A DNA stretch of 64,000 nucleotides, taken from Terriglobia bacterium. GTDB lineage: Bacteria; Acidobacteriota; Terriglobia; Terriglobales; Acidobacteriaceae. The notes beneath the pieces are model-generated. The model was not told the DNA's origin. It worked only from the letters and a program-made list of their open reading frames with translations, and searched no databases. This document shows, piece by piece, positions 36,001-43,477 of this stretch. Every line of letters starts with the position of its first letter. The first letter of the stretch is position 1. A program made the position numbers and the translations under genes. The DNA is taken from NCBI GenBank assembly GCA_020073565.1, contig JAIQEY010000025.1:1-64000 (forward strand), given 5' to 3'.

Positions 36001-36651
36001 CAGAATGGTCGCCGAATCGCCCGCGATACCGGCACCGTTGATGATGGCTTGTCCGGAATAGGGCTCGCTGTTGAGCAAGCCCTCGATGAAATAGGCGTTG
36101 TCTTCCGCGCGCAGCCCGTTGGTGCTCGTGGTCGAGAATCCACCGCCGGGATATCGCTCCACGCCGGGCCGGAGCTGGAGCAGATTTTCGTAATTGCGGC
36201 CGTTCAACGGCAGATCGTTGATCTCGGCGTTGCTCAACGTGCCGCCCAAAGTGGAAGAGACGGTGTTGACCAGCGGGACCTCTTCGGTTACGACTACGGT
36301 CTCGGAAACCTGACCAGTCGGAAGGGAAACGTCAACATCGAGATCGGTGCCTACCTCAACCTGAATACTGGGGCGCTCAACGGTTTTGAAGCCCTTGGCT
36401 TCGAAGCGCATTTTGTACACTCCAGGTTGTAGCTGTGGCACGACGTAATTGCCCGAGGAATCGGTGGGGGCCGTTCGAATCCCGCCACGCTGAACATCGG
36501 TGACCGCCACCGTGGCCCCCGCCACGGCCGCACCCATCTGATCAGTGACCGTACCCCGAATCCTGCCAGTCTGGGAGAAAACGGGGATGGAGACGACGAG
36601 CACCAGACACACGATGCCCAGAACCGGAAGGCTATTGATCCTGAAATGCAT
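33070..36651 (-). CDS. Oar-like TonB-dependent receptor
   Basis: About 1193 residues. Start ATG at 36651 has GGAGGTGG just upstream; an ATG 12 bases earlier overlaps that site and is rejected. Signal peptide to FSQ, a carboxypeptidase-regulatory beta-sandwich (RIRGTVTDQMGAAVAGATVA), a plug domain (SDAEINDLPLNGRN-type segment reads SNAEINDLPLNGRNYENLLQ), and a 22-strand barrel ending GLKLIF with the usual terminal Phe. It would import a bulky ligand across the outer membrane. Its promoter region is shared with the GntR gene and carries a perfect TGGT-N3-ACCA site at 36776, so it is probably co-regulated with the catabolic genes. Confidence 0.92.
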   Translation of the reverse strand: MHFRINSLPVLGIVCLVLVVSIPVFSQTGRIRGTVTDQMGAAVAGATVAVTDVQRGGIRTAPTDSSGNYVVPQLQPGVYKMRFEAKGFKTVERPSIQVEVGTDLDVDVSLPTGQVSETVVVTEEVPLVNTVSSTLGGTLSNAEINDLPLNGRNYENLLQLRPGVERYPGGGFSTTSTNGLRAEDNAYFIEGLLNSEPYSGQAIINGAGIAGDSATILPIDSIQEFNTEENAPAEFGWKPGAAVNVGLKSGTNSFHGTGFAFGRDGVMDARNFFNTAPNPKLPRTLEQYGGSVGGPIVKDKVFFFGAYEGQIYDVGNSFGGVTSPSMVTMPDAGNCLFVTTGDCANSIPDVVADLQAGGITVSPASLQVAGCSLSGSTVSCNGTGFPTNNNPDINIVNGFPNDVKVYNALGKMDFNLSQSNRISGMYFFGNNSGTVEDFPELQSKWRSKIHTRAQVVGGSWAWTPNPRWVNEARVGYNRLYQPTLPGDLNTPASDYGLDTGVSGPFTGGLPRIGFAGYFFPGLGGFKWPKFQGPDSITQFIDHVSFTKGNNSIKFGGEVHRNAVTGGAFGNARGSITFLGGTFTSPLDNTITSSQLEDFFAGAAFKVSVLTGDPRRQLSNWGYAAFVQDDWRATRTLTINVGLRYEFNSVVKEAHNLLGNFDPNLGMVQVGKQISSAYNPDHKNFAPRFGFAWDTNAKGSTVIRGGGGLVYETVNWQSFLAFNNSFGLPSVPTGAIIDGSGNTAGGTITTGNLTVFPNFPWDNGPIYGDLSQLINCADSPCGIMGVDRKLKTPYVWNWTLSLQHAFTPDLSLELAYVGNHGSKLTGISDINQSPVGSGWSPTRVQDCIASGYSNPDICAGDGDAEQAARPFNAKFPYLANIFQMGNVYRSNYNGLQATLTSRNLHGLSMVAGYTYSHSLDDVGANWDFGYGAGLPQDSTHLGREYANSDFDVRHRLTVSLTYAIPGKKGHGQALEGWEINSIITLQSPQYWGTIDLGTDAAGTGPLPVSPPASSPIRWSFYGKPSDFKSSPAGTPYFPGNLSATSPTDNAACNAKALALDGGDNQGPATTALNLFGCYAKGNSIMIPPALGSFGKMGRNIFPDSGFRNMDFSLAKNWHFGERLRAQFRAEFFNIFNHPNFANPYGGQNGFGFNDPSVFGSSFGCGCATPDVAAANPVVGSGGSRAVQLGLKLIF

Positions 36652-36775
36652 TACCACCTCCACATTGAGGACGGAACATTTTGGTCGGACCCGCCGCGAC
36701 CCAACCGGCCTGATAGGGAAAGACCGGGCGATTGGAAGATATAGCTCGACGTGGCCTACCCGTCAAGTAGTATTG

Positions 36776-36786
36776 TGGTCCGACCA
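36776..36786. promoter_or_regulatory. GntR/FCD operator 1, TGGTCCGACCA
   Basis: A perfect 11-base TGGT-N3-ACCA dyad about 125 bases upstream of the receptor start. It shares GTGGTC--ACCA with operator 2. This is the binding pattern known for FadR-group GntR proteins. Confidence 0.65.
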
Positions 36787-36948
36787 TAGGACAGCTAGCT
36801 CCGCGGATCGAGTCTCGCTGGCACTGGGTCAGATGGGGATATGGCCTAGAAATCGAGGGCATGACGGCTCCTTGACATCAAGACGCTGAGGATTTTCGTG
36901 TGAAGCCCTCGTGACAGTCTATTGAAATCGGAATGTTGTATGGTACAG

Positions 36949-36959
36949 TGGTCATACCA
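36949..36959. promoter_or_regulatory. GntR/FCD operator 2, TGGTCATACCA
   Basis: A perfect TGGT-N3-ACCA dyad 47 bases before the gntR start, with an additional TGGTA half-site at 36941-36945. The position fits autorepression. Confidence 0.7.
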
Positions 36960-37005
36960 GTGATCCTGCCGAAAGAACCCGGCGCTGTTTGGTTCGAGGG
37001 GCCCA

Positions 37006-37770
37006 ATGACAAGTGAAACAGTAGATTCCTTGGGAGCCAAGCCTGTGTATAGGGCAGTCAAGACGTCACGGCTTTATGAGTTGATTGTGCAGCAGGTTGA
37101 GGAGTCAATCCTGAAGGGGCAGCTCAAGCCGGGCGATCAACTACCGGCGGAGCGCGACCTGGCCCAGCGATTCGGAGTCAGCCGAACTGCGGTTCGAGAG
37201 GCTGTGAAAGCCCTGCGCGAGAAGGGTCTGGTGGAAGCGTATTCCGGGCGCGGAACATTCGTGACCGATGGGACCTCGCACGCCATCCGGCACTCGCTCG
37301 ACCTGCTGATCCGCATCAACCAACAGGAAGGTTGGACTCACTTGGCGGAGTTGCGCTACATCCTGGAGCCGGAGATCGCGGCCCTGGCTGCTCCACGGAT
37401 TGAGGAACAACTGCTCAGCACTATGCGGGAGGCGGTCGCCGCCATGGAGCGCAGCCTGCACGATCCGGAGGCATACGTTGAGGCGGATCTCGATTTTCAC
37501 CTGGCTTTGGCAGAAGCTGCCGGGAATCCCCTGGTTCTATCCCTGCTTGACTCCATCGTAGGACTCCTGCGCGAGCAGCGCAGTCGTATTTTTAACGTGG
37601 AGGGCGGACCGGAGCGTGGGCAATTTCACCACAAGCGGATCCTGGCCGCGGTGGAAGGCCGGAATGCCGAGGCTGCGCGAGAGACCATGCGCGATCATCT
37701 GCAGCAGGTTCTGGCGGACTCAGATGTTGCCGTGAAGGACAATTCTCAGTCGAAGCTGCCTCATAACTAA
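37006..37770 (+). CDS. GntR-family regulator, FadR/FCD subgroup
   Basis: A 254-residue repressor. The winged helix (GDQLPAERDLAQRFGVSRTA, VREAVKALREKGLVEAYSGR) is followed by an all-helical FCD effector domain with its metal/ligand residues: Asp and His in DLDFHLALAEAAGN, His in HHKRILAAVEG and His in MRDHLQQVL. FCD proteins typically sense organic acids. It is the first gene of a five-to-six gene catabolic operon and faces two cognate-looking operators upstream. It should repress the operon, and the receptor, until an acid intermediate appears. Confidence 0.93.
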   Translation: MTSETVDSLGAKPVYRAVKTSRLYELIVQQVEESILKGQLKPGDQLPAERDLAQRFGVSRTAVREAVKALREKGLVEAYSGRGTFVTDGTSHAIRHSLDLLIRINQQEGWTHLAELRYILEPEIAALAAPRIEEQLLSTMREAVAAMERSLHDPEAYVEADLDFHLALAEAAGNPLVLSLLDSIVGLLREQRSRIFNVEGGPERGQFHHKRILAAVEGRNAEAARETMRDHLQQVLADSDVAVKDNSQSKLPHN

Positions 37771-37782
37771 AGGGATTTTGGA

Positions 37783-38664
37783 ATGGCAAAGCTTGGATTC
37801 ATCGGTCTCGGCGTGATGGGTGGCAACATGGTCGCCCGTTTGATCGAGAAGGGACACACGGTCACCGGATACAACCGCACTCGCTCCAAGGCCCAGTGGC
37901 TGATGGACCGCGGCATGCAGTTAGCAGACTCTCCTAAAGCTGTCGCGGCCGCGTCCGACGTGACCTTCACCATGGTCACCAACGCCGCAGCGCTCGCGGC
38001 GGTGACGGATGGTCCGGACGGATTGCTTGCGGGCATCACCGCTGGCAAACACCACATCGACATGAGCACAGTGAGCCCGGAAGTCAGCCGGGCTCTCGCT
38101 GCCAAGGTCCGGGAGAAGGGTGCCGACATGATCGACGCTCCGGTTTCCGGCAGCGTCATCACCTTGCAGCAAGGCAAACTCTCGGTGATGGTCGGCGGCC
38201 GCAAAGAAACCTTCGAGCGCTTGAAGCCTCTGCTTCTTGATATCGGCCCGAAAGTAACGCATGTGGGCGACAACGGCGTGGCACTGGCCATGAAGATCGC
38301 GGTCAACCTGCAGTTAGCAGTGCAGATGATGGCCTTCTCGGAAGGTGTTCTGCTGGCGGAGAAGAGCGGGATTCCACGCGAGGTTGCTGTGGACGTCATG
38401 GTGCACAGCGCCATCGCATCGCCCATGATTCAGTACCGCGGACCCTTCGTTCTACAACAGCCGGAAGAAGCCTGGTTCGACTGCAACATGATGCAGAAGG
38501 ACATGCTGCTGGCCATGGAACTTGGCCGTAAGCTGAACGTTCCGGTTCCCACCACCGCGGTCAGCAACGAGTTTCTGACCGCCGCGCGCGGCATGGGGTG
38601 GGAGAAGCTGGACTTCGCGGTCATGTTTGATGTGCTGGCGCGCATGTCAGGAGTTCCCAAATGA
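37783..38664 (+). CDS. Beta-hydroxyacid dehydrogenase (HIBADH / tartronate-semialdehyde-reductase family)
   Basis: A 293-residue NAD(P)-dependent enzyme. N-terminal Rossmann signature KLGFIGLGVMGGNMVARLI, substrate motif DAPVSGSVITLQQGKLSVMV near residue 118-137 (normally DAPVSGG), and catalytic Lys in GVALAMKIAVNLQ near residue 171. It interconverts a 3-hydroxyacid with its semialdehyde in the cytoplasm. The Asn usual after the Lys is shifted, so the exact substrate may differ. Its stop overlaps the E1alpha start (ATGA), so it belongs to the same operon and probably the same pathway. Confidence 0.9.
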   Translation: MAKLGFIGLGVMGGNMVARLIEKGHTVTGYNRTRSKAQWLMDRGMQLADSPKAVAAASDVTFTMVTNAAALAAVTDGPDGLLAGITAGKHHIDMSTVSPEVSRALAAKVREKGADMIDAPVSGSVITLQQGKLSVMVGGRKETFERLKPLLLDIGPKVTHVGDNGVALAMKIAVNLQLAVQMMAFSEGVLLAEKSGIPREVAVDVMVHSAIASPMIQYRGPFVLQQPEEAWFDCNMMQKDMLLAMELGRKLNVPVPTTAVSNEFLTAARGMGWEKLDFAVMFDVLARMSGVPK

Positions 38665-39653
38665 CGACCGCCGCGCAGGCGCGAGGAGTCTCAGAAAAGC
38701 TCGACCTGTGGTTGCGGATGTACCGGCAGATGGTCAGCATCCGCCAGTTTGAAGCGCAGGTCAACGATCTCTACACCCGGGCCCTGATGCCGGGTCTCGC
38801 ACATCTTTACATCGGTGAAGAGGCGGTCGCGGTGGGCGTTTGCGAAGCGCTGCAACGGACCGACTACATCACCAGTACCCATCGCGGCCATGGACATTGT
38901 TTGGCGAAAGGCGCTTCCCCCGATCGAATGTTCGCCGAACTGCTGGGCAAAGAGGCCGGGTACTGCAAGGGCAAGGGAGGTTCCATGCACATTGCAGACC
39001 CGGCGACCGGCAATCTGGGAGCGAACGCGATCGTATGTGGCAGTGCCGGCATCGCGACCGGAGCGGCGTTTTCCGCGAAGCGGCTGGGTACGGGCCAGGT
39101 AGCGGCCTGCTTCTTCGGAGAAGGCGCTCTCGGGCAGGGTGTTCTGTACGAAGTGATGAACCTTGCTCAGCTTTTCAAGTTGCCCGTGATCTACGTCTGC
39201 GAGAACAATCTTTACACCGAATACACTCACTATGCCGAAACCACCGCGGGAGACATCCTGGCGCGAGCGATCGCATTCGATCTGGAGGCCGTAGCCGTGG
39301 ACGGGCAAAATGTGCGCGCCGTGTACGAGTTTGCGGAGCGACTGGTAGACCGCGCGCGGCGCGGCGGCGGGCCCGCATTTCTGCTCTGCAATACCTATCG
39401 CTATCACGGCCACCACGTCGGGGATATCAATCGCGAGTACTATCGTTCGAAGCAGGAGGAGCACATCTGGAAGACCGAGCGGGATCCGATCACCAATTTC
39501 GGAAAATGGTTGATCGACCAGAAACTCGCCGACCAGGCTTCACTCGATGGCATGCAGCGCGAGACCGAGGCGGAGATGCAGAAAGCCGTCGAATTCGCCA
39601 TCGCGGCACCGTATCCGGCCGCCGACAAAGTGGAGCAAGACGTCTATGCCTGA
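38661..39653 (+). CDS. 2-oxoacid dehydrogenase E1 alpha subunit (acetoin/pyruvate type)
   Basis: A 330-residue ThDP-dependent subunit. Visible: HRGHGHCLAKGASPDRMFAE substrate-side motif, GKGGSMHIAD, ThDP motif GEGALGQGVLYEVMNLAQLF to VCENN (GEG instead of the usual GDG), and the phosphorylation-loop-like YRYHGHHVGD. It decarboxylates a 2-oxo acid, or acetoin, and with E1beta passes the acyl group to E2. It overlaps the HIBADH gene before it and the E1beta gene after it. The GEG form, small size and neighbourhood resemble acetoin-dehydrogenase-like systems. Confidence 0.92.
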   Translation: MTTAAQARGVSEKLDLWLRMYRQMVSIRQFEAQVNDLYTRALMPGLAHLYIGEEAVAVGVCEALQRTDYITSTHRGHGHCLAKGASPDRMFAELLGKEAGYCKGKGGSMHIADPATGNLGANAIVCGSAGIATGAAFSAKRLGTGQVAACFFGEGALGQGVLYEVMNLAQLFKLPVIYVCENNLYTEYTHYAETTAGDILARAIAFDLEAVAVDGQNVRAVYEFAERLVDRARRGGGPAFLLCNTYRYHGHHVGDINREYYRSKQEEHIWKTERDPITNFGKWLIDQKLADQASLDGMQRETEAEMQKAVEFAIAAPYPAADKVEQDVYA

Positions 39654-40644
39654 AATGGGCGGCCGCGAACTGACCTTTGCGCAGGCAATCCGCGAGGCCT
39701 TGGCCGAAGAGATGCGCCGCGACCACACGGTGTGCATCTTGGGCGAAGATGTCGCGGAAGCCGGCACTCCCTTCAAAGTTCTCTCCGGTCTGCTCGAGGA
39801 GTTCGGCAAAGACCGCGTGCTCGATACCCCAATCTCCGAAGCTGGTTTTACGGGACTGGCCGTCGGAGCTGCCATGACCGGAATGCGCCCGGTCGTGGAC
39901 ATCATGTTTGGCGATTTCATCACCTTGACCATGGACCAGATGGTGAACCAGGCTGCCAAAGTTCACTACATGTCGGGCGGAAAGTGGAAAGTGCCGATGG
40001 TCATGCGCACGACGCTGGGGGCGACGCGGCGCTCTGCGGCTCAGCATTCGCAGTCGCTGCACGCGTGGTTCTGCCATGTGCCCGGGCTGAAGGTCGTACT
40101 TCCGTCTACGCCTTACGACGCGAAGGGCCTGTTGAAATCTGCCATTCGCGACGAGAATCCGGTCGTCTTCTTCGAAGACAAGATGATGTACAAATTGAAA
40201 GGCTCTGTGCCGGCAGAAGACTACACGGTCCCGTTGGGCGTGGCCGATGTCAAACGAGTAGGCGAAGACATTTCGATCATCGCCACGAGCAGCATGGTGC
40301 AGGTTGCGCTGGGTGCTGCCACATTGCTCGAGGAGATCGGCATCAGTGCGGAAGTGGTGGATCCTCGCACCATGTGGCCGCTCGATGAGAAGACGCTGAT
40401 CGAATCGGCCAGGAAGACATCGCGGGTGATCGTGCTCGATGAGGGCTACGAGCGCTACGGCGTCACAGCGGAACTTGCGTCGGTGATTGCTACCGGCGCA
40501 TTCTACGACTTGGACGCGCCGGTGAAGCGCATGGGCGCGATGCATGTTCCGATTCCGTTCTCGCCGCCCCTGGAAGATCTGACCGTGCCGACGGCGGAGA
40601 GCGTGTTTAAGGCCGCGCGGGCACTGTGTGGAGGTCAGAGGTAA
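39646..40644 (+). CDS. 2-oxoacid dehydrogenase E1 beta subunit
   Basis: About 332 residues with the transketolase pyrimidine domain (REALAEEMRRDHTVCILGED, DTPISEAGFTGLAVGAAMTG) and the C-terminal domain (EVVDPRTMWPLDEKTLIESA). Forms an alpha2beta2 E1 with the preceding product. ATG at 39646 overlaps the E1alpha stop by 8 bases; the longer frame to 39547 has no support. The last three codons and the stop lie inside the left arm of a long palindromic repeat, so the C-terminus GQR is repeat-encoded. Confidence 0.92.
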   Translation: MPEMGGRELTFAQAIREALAEEMRRDHTVCILGEDVAEAGTPFKVLSGLLEEFGKDRVLDTPISEAGFTGLAVGAAMTGMRPVVDIMFGDFITLTMDQMVNQAAKVHYMSGGKWKVPMVMRTTLGATRRSAAQHSQSLHAWFCHVPGLKVVLPSTPYDAKGLLKSAIRDENPVVFFEDKMMYKLKGSVPAEDYTVPLGVADVKRVGEDISIIATSSMVQVALGAATLLEEIGISAEVVDPRTMWPLDEKTLIESARKTSRVIVLDEGYERYGVTAELASVIATGAFYDLDAPVKRMGAMHVPIPFSPPLEDLTVPTAESVFKAARALCGGQR

Positions 40645-40721
40645 GAGGTCAGATTGCAGAAGTAAGAACATCCATTCCACATGGGTTTCACCTCTGCAAT
40701 CTCACCTCTGTCCTCTGACCT
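40632..40721. repeat. Long inverted repeat, 32-base arms
   Basis: Arm 40632-40663 (begins AGGTCAGAGGTAAGAGGTCA) and arm 40690-40721 (ends GTCCTCTGACCT) are inverted with roughly 27 of 32 matches. The stem spans the E1beta stop codon and ends 36 bases before the M24 gene. The arms are made of GGTCAGA-like units, similar in style to the heptamer array at 5041. Confidence 0.7.
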
Positions 40722-40756
40722 GTTCTTGAAGCGCGGCTGCAGCAAAGGAGAAAATT

Positions 40757-42103
40757 ATGGCTCTTCCAACTTACGGAACGATGGCGGTCGATTGGGAAGA
40801 TCGGGTAGATTTCGACCGATTGCGCCGCGAGCGGCTAGCGAAGGCCAAGGCTCTGCTAGCCAAGTCCGAGATGGGCTCCCTGCTGTGCTTTGACATGAAC
40901 AATGTGCGCTACCTCACGGCCACGCACATTGGCACCTGGGCCCAGGACAAAGCCAATCGCTTCACACTTCTCCCCCAGAACGACGAACCGATTCTGTGGG
41001 ACTTCGGATCGGCCGCAAAGCATCACCAGTTGCATTGTCCGTGGCTGGGCGAGCGCTCGCGTCCGGGCATCTCCATGCTTCGCGGCGCCATGACGCCGGA
41101 GATGGGGCGCGCCGAAGACGTCGCCAAGAAAATCCGTATCGAACTCGAAATGCGTGGCCTGCATAAGGAACCGGTGGGCATCGACATCGTCGAACTGCCG
41201 GTCCTGTTCGCGCTTCAGAAGGAAGGGATCAAGGTCGTCGATGGTCAGGCGCTGATGTCCGAAGCGCGGCTGATCAAAACGCGCGACGAGATCACGCTGC
41301 TGAACACCTCGGCCATGATGGTCGACGCCGCTTATGACGAACTCTACCGCGCCATGAAGCCGGGCATGAGTGAAAACCAAGCCGTGGGCCTGGTCAGCAA
41401 GGTGCTCTACGATCTCGGCTCTGAGTACGTGGAAGCCGTGAATGCAATTTCCGGGGAGCGCTGCAATCCGCATCCACACGTGTTTTCCGATCGGGTACTG
41501 CGTCCGGGTGATCCGGTGTATTACGACATTCTGCATTCCTACATGGGATACCGGACCTGCTACTACCGCTGCTTTACGATTGGCTACGCTTCGCACGCCA
41601 TGAACGACGCTTACAAGCGGTGCCGGGAGTACCTGGATGCGGCTATCGAACTGGTTCGTCCGGGACGCACGACGGCCGAGATCGCGGCGGTGTGGCCGAA
41701 AGCGCAAGAATTCGGATTCCCGAGCGAGGAAGCATGCTTTGCTCTGCAGTACGGGCACGGCATCGGCTTGGCCATCTGGGAGAAACCGGTCATCAGCCGT
41801 CTGGTGTCGTTCGAGCATCCTACCGAAATCAAACCCGGCATGGTGTTTGCGCTCGAAACGTTCTGGCCCTCGACCGACGGCTGGAGCGCGGCGCGCATTG
41901 AAGAGGAAATCGTCGTTACCGAAAAGGGTCATGAGGTGATCACCCGCTTCCCGGCCGAGGAACTGCTGGTTGCTGGAAGACACTACTTCACGGTGGACGG
42001 CCCGCTGCCTGCGCTGCGGGAAAGCGAACCCGAGCCCAGCACGCGGGTGCGCGAGATGATCGAAGCGAGTTCCAGACAAGAACGAGTTGGGGTTGGCGAC
42101 TAA
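40757..42103 (+). CDS. M24 (pita-bread) family protein with an altered metal site
   Basis: A 448-residue protein with a creatinase-like N-terminal domain (residues 1-180) and a pita-bread C-terminal domain. The family needs Asp, Asp, His, Glu, Glu. Here the first Asp is present in YYDILHSYMGYRTCYYRCF (near 257), but the residue 11 further on, normally the second Asp, is Cys. His in YGHGIGLAIWEKP (near 335), Glu in ALETF (near 366) and Glu in RIEEEIVVTEKG (near 382) remain. It may be a mononuclear enzyme, a metal-free creatinase/lyase-like enzyme, or bind a different metal. AAAGGAG lies upstream. It sits inside the operon between E1beta and E2, which argues for a catabolic role instead of general peptide turnover. 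Confidence 0.85.
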   Translation: MALPTYGTMAVDWEDRVDFDRLRRERLAKAKALLAKSEMGSLLCFDMNNVRYLTATHIGTWAQDKANRFTLLPQNDEPILWDFGSAAKHHQLHCPWLGERSRPGISMLRGAMTPEMGRAEDVAKKIRIELEMRGLHKEPVGIDIVELPVLFALQKEGIKVVDGQALMSEARLIKTRDEITLLNTSAMMVDAAYDELYRAMKPGMSENQAVGLVSKVLYDLGSEYVEAVNAISGERCNPHPHVFSDRVLRPGDPVYYDILHSYMGYRTCYYRCFTIGYASHAMNDAYKRCREYLDAAIELVRPGRTTAEIAAVWPKAQEFGFPSEEACFALQYGHGIGLAIWEKPVISRLVSFEHPTEIKPGMVFALETFWPSTDGWSAARIEEEIVVTEKGHEVITRFPAEELLVAGRHYFTVDGPLPALRESEPEPSTRVREMIEASSRQERVGVGD

Positions 42104-42233
42104 GAACCGGTTTCAAGAATACCTTTGAGAGTCAAGGAGAGACCCTCAGGGGCTGAAGCCCGCATTTTTGGCGGCTCTTGGCGGCACGGCTGAAGCCGTG
42201 CCCTTCCCAGAACCGATTTGTGAAACCAGTTCT
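42103..42233. repeat. MITE-like element with 13-base terminal inverted repeats
   Basis: AGAACCGGTTTCA (42103-42115) is inverted as TGAAACCAGTTCT (42221-42233), 12 of 13 matches. Inside lie GGGGCTGAAGCCC and GGCACGGCTGAAGCCGTGCC hairpins, also found at 15840-15885. It separates the M24 and E2 genes. Confidence 0.65.
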
Positions 42234-42270
42234 AGGCGACTGCGTCCCCTCCGATACGCAAAATTAACTT

Positions 42271-43458
42271 ATGGCGATTAGTGTGGTGATGCCCGCGCTC
42301 GAAATGGCTCAGGAAACTGGCAAGCTGATTTCCTGGCTAAAAAAGGAAGGGGACCCTGTCGCCAAAGGCGAACCGCTGCTCGAAGTGGAAACTGATAAGG
42401 CCGTCATGGAAGTCGAGGCCCCCGGCGACGGCGTTCTGGCCGGCGTCAAAGTCCAGGCCGGAGCGGAGGTTCCCGTGGGACGAACCATAGCCTGGATCGT
42501 GAGTCCCGGCGAGACTCCGCCAACTGAAGAAGCTCAGGTTGAGTCGGGCAGAAAGACTGCCGCAGGCGCGGCTCCCTCTTCGTCTGCAGTCCCTGTTGCA
42601 GGCGCGGCAGCCCAGTCGACGGCGCGCGAGATCAAGATCTCGCCCAAGGCGCGCCGTCTCGCTTCCGAACGCGGCGTCAATCTCGCCGATGTGCGCGGGT
42701 CCGGCCCGGGCGGAGACATTCTCGCGTCCGACATCACGGCAGCAGCCGAGTCGAGGTCCAGTGCGGCGGCCGCAGCCGTTGACACCGGCAGCCCCATTGC
42801 CCGGCTGATGGCCGAACGGACCACACAGAGTTGGACCACCGTCCCGCATTTCTTCGTGGTGCGTGACGTGGATGCTGGGGCGCTGAACGAAGCGCGCCAG
42901 AAACTCGCGGCCGAGATCGAAGAAACGCACGGTGTGAAACTTACCCACACAGATCTGCTGGTTGCGCTCGTTGCTCGCGTGCTCGTCAAACATCCGCGAA
43001 TGAACGCCAGCTGGGCGGGCGAGGGCGTCCGCGTAAATTCTGACGTCAACATGGGCCTCGCGATGGCGGTGGACGAAGGAGTGGTCGCTCCGGTCATCCA
43101 CAAAGCCGACCAAGCCGAACTGGGTGCGATCGCAGTGCAACGCCGCGACCTTGCGGAGCGAGCGCGCAGCGGGAAGTTGCGCCCGGCCGACATCGCGGGC
43201 GGCACGTTCACCATCAGCAACCTCGGGATGTTCGGGGTCGACGCATTCAGCGCGATCATCACCCCGCCCCAGGCAGCCGTTCTTGCTGTCGGACGGATTG
43301 CGGACCGCGTGGTGCCGGTGGACGGGGCCCCAAGTATCCGCCCGATGATGACCTTGACACTCTCGAGCGATCATCGCGTCGTGGACGGCGCCCGCGCGGC
43401 GGAATTTCTTCGGGATGTTGCGGAGGCGATCGGCCACCCGCAGCAGTGGCTCGGCTGA
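42271..43458 (+). CDS. 2-oxoacid dehydrogenase E2 (dihydrolipoyl acyltransferase)
   Basis: A 395-residue, three-part protein. Lipoyl domain 1-80 with the lipoylated Lys in VETDKAVMEVEAP near residue 43; Ala/Ser linker; peripheral-subunit-binding domain 120-155 (KISPKARRLASERGVNLADV); catalytic domain with the active-site His in LTLSSDHRVVDGARAAEF near 369. It takes the acyl group from E1 and makes an acyl-CoA. No E3 (lipoamide dehydrogenase) gene is next to it, so the complex must use E3 from elsewhere. No strong ribosome site is visible before ATG 42271. Confidence 0.92.
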   Translation: MAISVVMPALEMAQETGKLISWLKKEGDPVAKGEPLLEVETDKAVMEVEAPGDGVLAGVKVQAGAEVPVGRTIAWIVSPGETPPTEEAQVESGRKTAAGAAPSSSAVPVAGAAAQSTAREIKISPKARRLASERGVNLADVRGSGPGGDILASDITAAAESRSSAAAAAVDTGSPIARLMAERTTQSWTTVPHFFVVRDVDAGALNEARQKLAAEIEETHGVKLTHTDLLVALVARVLVKHPRMNASWAGEGVRVNSDVNMGLAMAVDEGVVAPVIHKADQAELGAIAVQRRDLAERARSGKLRPADIAGGTFTISNLGMFGVDAFSAIITPPQAAVLAVGRIADRVVPVDGAPSIRPMMTLTLSSDHRVVDGARAAEFLRDVAEAIGHPQQWLG

Positions 43459-43477
43459 CCGCCGACGGCAGCACGCG

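Larger units (their letters stand above)
36652..37005. promoter_or_regulatory. Divergent promoter region of receptor and GntR operon
   Basis: This 354-base gap contains no gene. It holds two perfect FadR/FCD-type dyads (36776-36786 and 36949-36959) and must contain the promoters for the receptor (minus) and for the gntR operon (plus). Confidence 0.7.

Noticed and set aside
39490..40680. Long minus-strand reading frame (396 codons)
   Set aside because: Antisense to E1beta; composition is His/Arg-rich with no recognisable motif.
40856..42079. Long minus-strand reading frame (407 codons)
   Set aside because: Antisense to the M24 gene, same shadow character.
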